The notes under the pieces were generated by a model, which saw nothing but the letters and a program-made list of their open reading frames with translations, was not told where the DNA came from and searched no databases. The position numbers were made by a program, and so were the translations under genes. From NCBI RefSeq assembly GCF_001044425.1, contig NZ_LFML01000126.1, positions 186,178-219,862 on the forward strand: a DNA stretch of 33,685 nt. Reading direction: 5' to 3'. This stretch comes from Streptomyces roseus (GTDB taxonomy: Bacteria; Actinomycetota; Actinomycetes; Streptomycetales; Streptomycetaceae). Position 1 is the stretch's first letter. Each line of letters starts with the position of its first letter. Below, one piece after another: positions 1 through 7,449 of the stretch.

Positions 1-713
1 TAGATGACGAGGTTGTAGCCGAGGTCTTCGAGGGCGCGGGAGGACAGCAACGGGCCCTTGCCGAACTCGGTCATGTTCGCCAGCAGTGGTACGTCGACGG
101 CTTTCCGGAAGACCTCGAACTCGGCTTCGCTGCCCAAGGCTTCCGGGAAGATCGCGTCCGCCCCCGCGTCCACGTACGCCTTGGCGCGGTCGATCGCCGC
201 CTCCAGGCCCTCGACGGAGCGGGCGTCGGTGCGTGCCATCAGGAGGAAGTCGGGATCGCGTCGGGCGTCAACGGCCGCCCGTACCCGGCGCACCATCGCA
301 TCGAGGGGCATGAGTGCCTTGCCGTCGAGGTGGCCGCAGCGCTTGGGGTTGACCTGGTCCTCCACGTGGAGGCCGGCCAGGCCCGCGTCCTCCATGAGCT
401 GGACGGTGCGGGCGGCGTTCAGGGGTTCGCCGAAGCCGGTGTCTGCGTCGACGAGCGCGGGCAGGTCGGTGGTCCTGGTGATCTGCTGGGCGCGGGCGGC
501 AACTTCGGTCGAGGTCGTCAGGCCGATGTCCGGCAGCCCCAGGTCGGCGGCGAGGACCGCTCCGGAGAGGTAGACGCCGTCGAAGCCGGCCTCCTGGATG
601 AGGCGGGCCGAGTACGGGTTGATCGCGCCGGGCATGCGCAGCAGCCGGCCCGAGGAGAGTCGTTCCCGGAAGCTCCCGCGCTTGGCAGCCGCGGTGGTGT
701 GGGTGTGCAGCAT
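1..713 (-). CDS. prpB: Methylisocitrate lyase (PrpB; PEP mutase/isocitrate lyase family), 3' end beyond window edge
   Basis: Cleaves 2-methylisocitrate to pyruvate and succinate, the last step of the methylcitrate cycle for propionyl-CoA. The 237 visible codons start at ATG 713-711 (MLHTHTTAAAKRG). Seen in order: the substrate-loop region with MPGAINPYSARLIQEAGF, the metal-binding DADTGFG, the catalytic cysteine loop KRCGHLDGK and the barrel motif LLMARTDAR. The frame runs off the left edge after LEDLGYNLVI, so about 50-60 C-terminal residues are missing from the window. The start overlaps the prpD stop (TGATG, shared base 713), which indicates translational coupling. The KRCGH motif alone also fits isocitrate lyase, but the short length and prpD partner make PrpB the better call. 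A citrate/methylcitrate synthase gene beyond the edge would be expected but is not visible. Confidence 0.9.
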   Translation of the reverse strand, partial: MLHTHTTAAAKRGSFRERLSSGRLLRMPGAINPYSARLIQEAGFDGVYLSGAVLAADLGLPDIGLTTSTEVAARAQQITRTTDLPALVDADTGFGEPLNAARTVQLMEDAGLAGLHVEDQVNPKRCGHLDGKALMPLDAMVRRVRAAVDARRDPDFLLMARTDARSVEGLEAAIDRAKAYVDAGADAIFPEALGSEAEFEVFRKAVDVPLLANMTEFGKGPLLSSRALEDLGYNLVI

Positions 714-2231
714 CAGAACAGCCCCTTCGGGAGCGTCCCGTCGTACGCGGCGGTCCGGTCCGTGTCGAGCGCGGGGAACAGGGCGGCGAGCCCGGCGGTG
801 TCCAGCTCCGCGAGTCGGCCGGCGGCGTCGAGGAAGCGGTCCTGGGCGTCGGTGGTGACGACGCCTTCCGCCAGGGTGCGGAACTTGGCGGTGTAGGCGG
901 CCCGGTCGAAGGGCCGCGCGCCGGCCGGGTGCGCATCGGCGACCCCGAGTTCGTCCTCGATGGCGCTGCCGTCGTCGAGGGTGACGACCAGGCGCCCGCC
1001 GAACGCCCGGTGCTCCGGGTCGGGGTGGTGGTAGCGGCGGGTCCACTCCGGGTCCTCGACGGTGGAGATCCTTCCACAGTTCGACGGTCGCGGGTCGCTG
1101 GGCGCGCGCGGGGTCGTAGGAGCGCTCGTGGTGCCAGGTGCCGTCCTCCAGCGCGACGGCGAGGATGTACGGGATGGAGTGGTCGAGGGTCTCGCGGCTG
1201 GCCGTCGGGTCGTACTTCTGCGGGTCGCCGGAGCCGGAGCCGATCACGTGATGGGTGTGGTGGCTGGTGTGCAGGACGGCGTCGCGGATCCCGGCGGTCG
1301 GGCCGGTCTTCTCACGCATCCGGCGAGCCAGGTCGATGATCGCCTGGGCCTGGTACTCCGCGGAGTACTCCTTGGTGTAGGTGTCGAGGATGGCGCGCCG
1401 GGGTTCTCCGGGGGCGGGCAGCGAGACGGTGTAGGCGGATTGAGGCCCACTCAGCATCCAGGCCAGGAAGCCGTCCTCACCCTCGTAGACGGGCGAGGGG
1501 GAGCCTTCGCCGCGCATGGCCCTGTCGACGGCCTCGATCGCGGCCTTACCGGCGAAGGCCGGGGCGTAGGCCTTCCAACTGGAGATTTCTCCCTTGCGGG
1601 ACTGCCGGGTGGCCGTCGTGGTGTGCACAGCCTGCTGGACCGCCTGGTAGACCGTCGTGGTGTCGAGGTCCAGCATCGCCCCGAGCCCGCAGGCGGTGGC
1701 GGCGCTGAGATGGGCGACGTGGTCGATCCGGTGCTCGTGCAGGCAGATGCCGCGGACCAGGGCGACGTGCACCTCGTAGGCGGCGATGATGCCGCGCAGG
1801 AGGTCGGCACCCGAGCGGCCGGTGTGCTGGGCGACGGCGAGCAGGGGCGGGATGTTGTCACCCGGGTGGGAGTAGTCGGCAGCCAGGAAGGTGTCGTGGA
1901 AATCGAGCTCGCGCACGGCCGTGCCGTTGGCCCAGGCCGCCCATTCGGGGGAGACCCGTACCTCCGGCGGCAGCCCGAAGACGGAGGCTCCGGGTGCCGC
2001 CCGGTGGGGTGCGGCCTGGGCCCGGGCCACCGCGACCGGGCGGCGCAGCAGGGAGGCCACGGCCACGGAGGCGTTGTCCACGATCCGGTTCACCGCCATG
2101 TCGGCGGCCTGAGGGTCGAGGGCGGAGGCCGGCTCGGTGCCGGTGGCCGCCTCGGCCAGCTGCCAGGCGAGCTGCCGCTCGCGCGGAAGGCGGTCGGCGC
2201 TGGGATGGACGCGTACCTCGTGCTCGATCAC
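713..2231 (-). pseudogene. prpD: 2-methylcitrate dehydratase PrpD (MmgE/PrpD family), single frameshift near 1070
   Basis: Dehydrates 2-methylcitrate in the methylcitrate cycle. The start is GTG 2231-2229 (VIEHEVRVHPSADRLPRE), with AGGAG four bases upstream. The reading frame is clean through family motifs: WAAWANGTAVRELDFHDTF, HPGDNIPPLLAVAQHTGRSG, RQSRKGEISSWKAYAPAFAG, YEGEDGFLAW and TSHHTHHVIGSG. After TVELWK, near 1070, the frame is lost. The C-terminus (ISTVEDPEW to the end at GTLPKGLF) continues in another frame to the TGA at 715-713. Homologues, as I recall them, have one more residue here (LWxK-I), so a two-base loss from a GAGA tract fits best; one inserted base is the alternative. 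As written, the first frame runs without a stop into prpB. It is either a true frameshift or a sequencing error. Confidence 0.87.
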
Positions 2232-2331
2232 GGAACTCCTCGGGTGCGGAAAGCGAAGGTTTCTATGCCTCACCCTCTCCGCATCCGGAGCCGATGCGAC
2301 AGCTCCAACCTGCGGAATCAGTACCGTCGAA

Positions 2332-2381
2332 TCCTGCGAATCTGCGAATCTTGCGAAAGTGGCGAGTGCTACCTTCGCAAG
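2332..2381. promoter_or_regulatory. Putative ScfR/PrpR-type operator cluster between prpD and the first regulator
   Basis: The 180-bp divergent gap holds TGCGAA at 2335-2340 and 2343-2348. It also holds a perfect inverted pair, CTTGCGAA (2350-2357) and TTCGCAAG (2374-2381), with centres 24 bp apart. The ten-base string CCTTCGCAAG (2372-2381) recurs exactly at 5741-5750, upstream of the paralogous regulator. Actinobacterial RamB sites are known to contain TTTGCAAA-like cores, so a regulator operator is the natural reading. Binding is inferred from repetition and position only. Confidence 0.55.
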
Positions 2382-2413
2382 AGAGGAACGGGTGGAAGGA
2401 ACGCTGTCGCCAC

Positions 2414-3843
2414 ATGGGACGTACGGCCGGACGCAAGATCTACGCCCACGCGAAACTGCGCAGGCTGCGCCGTGAGCGGGGCATGAACCAGGTGGAGCTG
2501 GCCCATGCCCTGGACCTGTCCACCAGCTACCTGAATCAGATCGAGCACAGCCAGCGGCCTCTCACCGCCCCTGTCCTGCTGAAGATCGCTGAGGTGTTCG
2601 GGGTCGACCCCGAGTTCTTCTCCGAAGCCGACGAGGAACGCCTCACCACCGATCTGCGCGCCGCCCTGGCGGACGAGGCCGGCGGGGTCTCGGTGGCCGC
2701 CGAAGAGATCGCGGACATGGCCCGTGACCACCCGGACATCGCGAAGGCCCTCGTCGCGCGCCACCACCGCTACCGGGACGCGGCCGAGCAGGTCGCAGCT
2801 CTGGCCCCTCCCGGGGACTCGACGGTCGTGGTGCGCGCCGAACCGCACGACGAGGTACGGGACTTCTTCTATGCCCACCACAACCATTTCGACGCACTCG
2901 ACACCGAAGCGGAAGCCGTCGCATTGACTCTGGGCGGCGGCTCCGTGTCCCGCACGGCGGACCGCCTCGCGGAAGTCCTCGCCACCAGGCACGGCGTGAC
3001 CCTCTTCGACGGTGCTCCGGACTGGTCCTCGGACGCCCGTCGCCTCGATCGCGAACGCGGCCTGCTGTTCCTGTCACCCTGGCTGACCGACGCACAACGT
3101 GCCTTCCAGCTCGCAACCCAGCTGGCGCTGCTGGCGTACGGTCCGCTGTTCGACTCCCTGGTGGCCAACACCGAGTTCGACTCCGAGGCATCCTCCGGAC
3201 TGGCCAGGGTCGGACTGGCGAACTACTTCGCCGGCGCCCTCCTGATGCCCTACGGGCCCTTCCGGGCAGCGGCCGAGGAGCTGCGCTACGACATCGAGCT
3301 CCTCCAGGCCCGTTTCGGGGTCGGCTTCGAGACGGTCTGCCATCGGCTGAGCACCCTGCAGCGCACCGGACAACGCGGAGTTCCGTTCTCGTTCCTGCGG
3401 GCCGACCGGGCCGGAAACATCTCCAAGCGCCAGTCCGCGACCGACTTCCACTTCTCACGGCTCGGCGGCACCTGCCCCCTGTGGACCGTCTACGAGGCGT
3501 TCTCCGCTCCGGGCCGGATCCTGACCCAGGTGGCGGAGATGCCCGACGGCAAGAAGTACTTCTGGATCGCCCGCACCGTGACCCGCGGAGGCCACGGACA
3601 TCGTGCCCGCCGGGCCGAGTTCGCCGTCGCGCTGGGCTGCGAGCTCCGCCACGCGTCCCGGCTCGTCTACGCCGAGGGCCTCGCGGTGAGGGATCAGGCG
3701 GCCGCAACTCCGATCGGGCTCGGCTGCGGATCTGCGAACGCCGCGACTGCGCCCAGCGGGCCAGGCCGCCGGCCGGGGGCCGCCTCGAGGTGCACCCCGA
3801 CCGGCAAACATATGTTCCGTACCCGGTGTTCAAGAGTGGGTGA
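2414..3843 (+). pseudogene. ScfR-family XRE regulator (PrpR/RamB type), frameshift at 3727/3728 in the C-terminal cysteine motif
   Basis: Probable acyl-CoA-responsive regulator of the divergent prpDB genes. This is inferred from Mycobacterium, where PrpR is encoded beside prpDC and RamB near icl1. The start ATG 2414 gives MGRTAGRKIYAHAKLRRLRR. It is followed by an XRE helix-turn-helix (residues about 13-70, with LDLSTSYLNQIEHSQRPLT), an IrrE/DUF955-like middle, and a ScfR C-terminal domain (KRQSATDFHFSRLGGTCPLW, ALGCELRHASRLVYAEGL). One base, apparently a C after codon 438 (GGCTGC|GGATC), is missing. The +2 frame then carries the expected RICERRDC motif and the end YVPYPVFKSG at 3843. Repaired length is 476 residues against 471 in the neighbouring paralogue. 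Read literally, the protein loses the Cys-x2-Cys-x4-Cys cluster, the likely Fe-S ligand region by analogy with PrpR, and extends to 4201 with unrelated residues. Confidence 0.83.
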
Positions 3844-3861
3844 TCCGGCGCCCCGGACGTC

Positions 3862-4208
3862 TCACTTCCTGCCCAGAACCTCCGTGTATGCGGCGAGCTC
3901 GCCTCCCTGGTCCCAGGTCGAGTACCGGATATCCCAGATCACCGAGGCGGTGTCGACCACCTCGGGCGCCGATTCGCGATCCTCACCGGACCGGAGGCGC
4001 CGACCGTCTCGTCGAAGAGCCACGCGGTCTCGGGCACGGGGAGGTCCGCGACGAGCAGGAGGTCGTGGGTGTGCAGCCCGGTCCGTTGCGCGAGGTCGTC
4101 GAGGAACTGATCGGTCGGTGGACAGGCGAGCGGGAGACCGACCGCGTCCGCGAGGCGCGCCAGACGTACGTCGGGTTCGGGAAATGTCGAGGGTTCCATG
4201 ACCACCAC
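3862..4208 (-). pseudogene. Small hypothetical gene, frameshifted near 3986
   Basis: This lies between the two regulators on the minus strand. The first part (from ATG 4208 or 4199, MEPSTFPEPDVRLARLADAVG) has natural composition through LLLVADLPVPETAWLFDETVGASG. It then loses frame at about 3984-3990 in a CCGGTCCGG stretch. The following frame reads GEDRESAPEVVDTASVIWDI and ends AAYTEVLGRK at TGA 3864-3862. A one-base loss would join them into a protein of about 115 residues. I do not recognise a family; no signal peptide or membrane segment is visible. The joined frames have sensible amino-acid use, which argues for a real gene rather than chance. No clear ribosome-binding site precedes either ATG, and a run of eight G lies just upstream on the plus strand. 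Confidence 0.45.
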
Positions 4209-4265
4209 GGCTGTTGGGGGGGGTGGGGGTGCGGGGCCACGCCGCCTGCGGCGAGCCCAGGCGGG

Positions 4266-5681
4266 TCAGCTGCGGGTGGACGAGGGCGCGCCCACGACGG
4301 GGTAGGGGACGAACGTGCTGCTGTTCTCGTCCACGGCGAGGGCCCGCCCGAGCGGGGGGACCGCGCGCTGGGGGCAGTCGAGGCGTTCGCAGAGGCGGCA
4401 GCCCATGCCGATGGGGGTGGCGGCCGCCGTGTTGTCGAGGTCGAGTCCGTCGGCGTACACGAGCCGGGAGGCGTGGCGGAGCTCGCAGCCGAGGCCGATG
4501 GCGAACGTCTTGCCGGGTTCGCCCCAGCCGCCGCGGTGGCGGGTGACGGCGCGGGCGGTCCACAGGTACCGTTGTCCGTCGGGCATGGCGGCGACCTGGA
4601 CGTGGATGCGGCCGGGGGCACTGAAGGCCTCGTAGACGTTCCAGAGCGGGCAGGTTCCTCCCGCGCGGGAGAAGTGGAACCCTGTGGCGGACTGCCGCTT
4701 GGACATGTTCCCGGCCCGATCCACGCGTACGAAGGAGAACGGGACGCCGCGCAGCCTGGGGCGTTGCAGGGTGCTGAGGCGGTGGCAGACGGTTTCGTAG
4801 CCGATGCCGAAGTGGTCGGTGAGTCGCTCGATGTCGTAGCGGAACTCCTCGGCGGCCGTGTGGAAGGCCGTGTACGGGAGGATCAGCGCGGCGGCGAAGT
4901 AGTTGGCGATGCCGATCCGGGCCAAGGGGCGCGCCTCGGACCCGGCCGGGAAGTCCTCGGAGGCCAGGCCGTCGAGCTCGTCCCCGTACTCGAGGAGGGC
5001 GAGCTGGGTGGCCATCCGGAAGGCTTGCTGGCCCGGGCGGAGCCTGCTCGACAGGTGCAGGGTGCGGCTGTCGGCGTCGTAGTGGTGCAGCCTGTCGGAG
5101 TCCGCGGTGATACGGATCCCGTGCCGGTCGGTGAGGCGGTGGGTCAGGGCGCGGATGACGTCCCCGGGGCGGATGCCGATCTCGCGGGCCAGGTCCTCGG
5201 CGGCGAGATCGGTGTCGTGGAGGTAGTTCTGGCGCCGGTAGAAGAACTCGCGGATCTCCTCGTGGGGCGAGCGTGGCGCCTCCGCCGGGCCGCCACGGCC
5301 TTCGGCCGCGTCGGCGAGCCGCTCCGTGAGGAGCTGGCTGCGTCGCCCGAGGTCCAGCAGGACCGCGGCGACGGCCGGCATCCGGGTGGCCAGCTCGGCC
5401 AGGTCGGACGAAGAGACGCGGGCCTCGGCGACCTCCTTGGCCAGCGCCTCGCGAAGGTCGGCGACCATGCGGCTGGTGTCGCGCTCCGAGAAGAACCCCG
5501 GGTCCACCCCGAACGCCTCGGTGAGGCGCAGCAGCACCGGGACGGTGAGCGGGCGGGAGTCGTGCTCCATCTGGTTCAGGTAACTGGGCGAGATGCCCAG
5601 CACCCTGGCCAGGTCGGCCTGCGTCATGCGCCGCTCCTCGCGCAGCCGCCGCAGCCGTGCTCCCGCGTAGGTCTTGCTCAC
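4266..5681 (-). CDS. ScfR-family XRE transcriptional regulator (RamB type), intact
   Basis: Likely regulator of the divergent aceA (glyoxylate bypass) and of itself, by analogy with actinobacterial RamB. The start is GTG 5681-5679 (VSKTYAGARLRRLREERRM), with GGAGGAG four bases upstream; the frame is open further upstream but has no better site. It is 471 residues: XRE helix-turn-helix at about 5-65 (LARVLGISPSYLNQMEHDSR), a DUF955/IrrE-like middle without HExxH, and the ScfR C-terminal domain (GYETVCHRLSTLQRPRLRG, KRQSATGFHFSRAGGTCPLW). The cysteine cluster GCRLCERLDC sits near residue 440. It is closely similar along its whole length to the regulator at 2414-3843, so the two are paralogues. 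It ends with TGA at 4268-4266. TTCGCAA motifs lie about 60-110 bp upstream. Confidence 0.9.
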   Translation of the reverse strand: MSKTYAGARLRRLREERRMTQADLARVLGISPSYLNQMEHDSRPLTVPVLLRLTEAFGVDPGFFSERDTSRMVADLREALAKEVAEARVSSSDLAELATRMPAVAAVLLDLGRRSQLLTERLADAAEGRGGPAEAPRSPHEEIREFFYRRQNYLHDTDLAAEDLAREIGIRPGDVIRALTHRLTDRHGIRITADSDRLHHYDADSRTLHLSSRLRPGQQAFRMATQLALLEYGDELDGLASEDFPAGSEARPLARIGIANYFAAALILPYTAFHTAAEEFRYDIERLTDHFGIGYETVCHRLSTLQRPRLRGVPFSFVRVDRAGNMSKRQSATGFHFSRAGGTCPLWNVYEAFSAPGRIHVQVAAMPDGQRYLWTARAVTRHRGGWGEPGKTFAIGLGCELRHASRLVYADGLDLDNTAAATPIGMGCRLCERLDCPQRAVPPLGRALAVDENSSTFVPYPVVGAPSSTRS

Positions 5682-5740
5682 CGGACTCCTCCACCGTCGG
5701 ACGGGTCCCGTCAGCATATGGCGACATGACTCATCAGTAA

Positions 5741-5819
5741 CCTTCGCAAGCTTGGCAATTTCGGCTCCGAAGATTCGCAAACCTTGGCAGGCGTACAGCC
5801 TTGATGGCACCCAGTGCCA
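5741..5819. promoter_or_regulatory. Putative RamB-type operators and an extra inverted repeat in the regulator-aceA gap
   Basis: The divergent gap 5682-6058 contains two composite elements. One is TTCGCAA (5743-5749) plus TTGGCAA (5752-5758); the other is TTCGCAA (5774-5780) plus TTGGCA (5784-5789). They are 31 bp apart, about three helical turns. CCTTCGCAAG (5741-5750) is identical to 2372-2381 near prpD. A separate palindrome, TGGCAC-CCA-GTGCCA, spans 5805-5819. Regulation of aceA and autoregulation are inferred. No convincing -10/-35 pair was assigned in the rest of the gap. Confidence 0.5.
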
Positions 5820-6058
5820 GTGCCAGAGTCGGTCCTGCGGCCAGCCCGAACCGGTGGCCGGGAAGGACCCCAGAACCCCGATTCATGCCCTGATTTCGGT
5901 GATCTGACCTCCGCTCCTGGCAGATCGGCAGCATTGCTCAGCTCCGGCCCACAGGCGGGTTCGGCGGCCGCGCCTTCTTCATCAGGCACAGAGTGTCAAT
6001 GCGTGGATCCCTACCGGGGGCATTGGCAAGACAAGCGACGACGGAAACGGTGACGGTC

Positions 6059-7342
6059 ATGGCAGAGGCGAACAAGGCGGCGGCCGAGCAGCTCAAGCAG
6101 CGCTGGGCGGACGACCCGAGGTGGGCGGGGATCGAGCGTACGTACTCGGCCGAGGACGTGGTCCGCCTGTCGGGCAGTGTCCGCGAGGAGCACACCCTGG
6201 CGCGGCGCGGCGCCGAGCGGCTGTGGCGCCAGCTCCACGAGCAGGACTACATCCACGCGCTCGGCGCCCTCACCGGCGGCCAGGCCGTCCAGCAGGTCCG
6301 CGCCGGCCTCCAGGCGATCTACCTGTCCGGCTGGCAGGTCGCCGCAGACGCCAACCAGGCCGGCCACACCTACCCCGACCAGTCCCTCTACCCGGTCAAC
6401 TCCGTGCCCCAGGTGGTCCGTCGGATCAACAACGCGTTGCTGCGCGCCGATCAGATAGCCACTGCCGAGGGCGGCTCGGACACGACCGACTGGCTGGCGC
6501 CGATCGTCGCCGATGCCGAGGCCGGCTTCGGCGGCCCGCTCAACGCCTTCGAACTGACCAAGGCGATGATCGCCGCGGGTGCGGCGGGCATCCACTACGA
6601 GGACCAGCTGGCCTCCGAGAAGAAGTGCGGCCACCTCGGCGGCAAGGTTCTCGTCCCGACGTCCCAGCACATCCGCACCCTGAACGCGGCCCGTCTGGCG
6701 GCCGACATCGCGGACACCCCGACGCTGATCATCGCCCGTACGGACGCGCTCGCCGCCACCCTCCTGACCAGCGACGTCGACGAGCGCGACGCCGAGTTCT
6801 GCACTGGCGAGCGCACCGCGGAGGGCTTCTACCACGTGCGCAACGGCATGGCGCCGGTCATCGCCCGCGGTCTGGCGTACGCCCCGTACGCCGACCTGAT
6901 CTGGGTGGAGACCGGCACCCCGGACCTGGAGCAGGCCCGCGAGTTCGCCGAGGCGATCCACGCGCAGTACCCGGACCAGATGCTCGCCTACAACTGCTCG
7001 CCCTCCTTCAACTGGAAGGCCGCGCTGGACGACGACCAGATCGCCAAGTTCCAGCGTGAACTCGGCGCCATGGGCTACAGGTTCCAGTTCATCACCCTGG
7101 CCGGCTTCCACTCCCTCAACCACGGCATGTTCGACCTCGCCCGCGGCTACGCCGAGCACGGCATGACCGCCTACGTGGACCTCCAGGAGCGGGAGTTCGC
7201 CGCCCAGCAGCACGGCTTCACCGCCGTCAAGCACCAGCGCGAGGTCGGCACCGGCTACTTCGACCTGGTCTCCACCGCCGTCAACCCGGCCTCGTCCACG
7301 ACCGCGCTCGCCGGTTCCACCGAGGAAGAGCAGTTCCACTAG
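6059..7342 (+). CDS. aceA: Isocitrate lyase
   Basis: Splits isocitrate into glyoxylate and succinate, the first step of the glyoxylate bypass. I chose ATG 6059 (MAEANKAAAEQLKQRWADD), which matches the usual actinobacterial N-terminus; the frame is open 22 codons further up. The protein is 427 residues, normal for the short prokaryotic form. Motifs seen: GLQAIYLSGWQVAADAN, the metal-binding IVADAEAGFGG, the catalytic loop EKKCGHLGGKVLVPT with Cys about 190, the ARTDA barrel strand, YNCSPSFNW, and GMTAYVDLQEREF near the C-terminus. It is divergent from the RamB-type regulator, and aceB follows after 107 bp with a strong hairpin between. It is fully open and typical, so likely functional. Confidence 0.96.
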   Translation: MAEANKAAAEQLKQRWADDPRWAGIERTYSAEDVVRLSGSVREEHTLARRGAERLWRQLHEQDYIHALGALTGGQAVQQVRAGLQAIYLSGWQVAADANQAGHTYPDQSLYPVNSVPQVVRRINNALLRADQIATAEGGSDTTDWLAPIVADAEAGFGGPLNAFELTKAMIAAGAAGIHYEDQLASEKKCGHLGGKVLVPTSQHIRTLNAARLAADIADTPTLIIARTDALAATLLTSDVDERDAEFCTGERTAEGFYHVRNGMAPVIARGLAYAPYADLIWVETGTPDLEQAREFAEAIHAQYPDQMLAYNCSPSFNWKAALDDDQIAKFQRELGAMGYRFQFITLAGFHSLNHGMFDLARGYAEHGMTAYVDLQEREFAAQQHGFTAVKHQREVGTGYFDLVSTAVNPASSTTALAGSTEEEQFH

Positions 7343-7391
7343 GAACTCCTGCTCTTGCCCCAGCCCGGCGCCCCGCCGCTCGTCGTCCGAC

Positions 7392-7420
7392 GGCGCCCGA
7401 GGACCCTCTCCTCGGGCGCC
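7392..7420 (+). terminator. Perfect 12-bp hairpin between aceA and aceB
   Basis: The stem 7392-7403 pairs perfectly with 7409-7420 around the five-base loop CCCTC. No U-tract follows, which is usual for actinobacterial hairpin terminators. It lies 50 bases after the aceA stop and 29 before the aceB start. It could be a partial terminator or a 3'-end stabiliser that sets the aceA:aceB ratio. aceB's AGGAG (about 7436-7440) lies outside the stem. Confidence 0.6.
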
Positions 7421-7449
7421 CGCCGCCCCACGCTGAGGAGAAGAACCTC

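Noticed and set aside
4213..4235. Run of eight G and nearby G tracts as a phase-variable tract
   Set aside because: It lies outside any convincing reading frame and such runs arise easily at this GC content; no start or promoter depends on it clearly.
3840..5729. Plus-strand open frame of about 629 codons
   Set aside because: It lies antisense to the intact regulator at 4266-5681; its residues are the repetitive Gly/Val/Ala-rich composition expected from a shadow of a high-GC gene.
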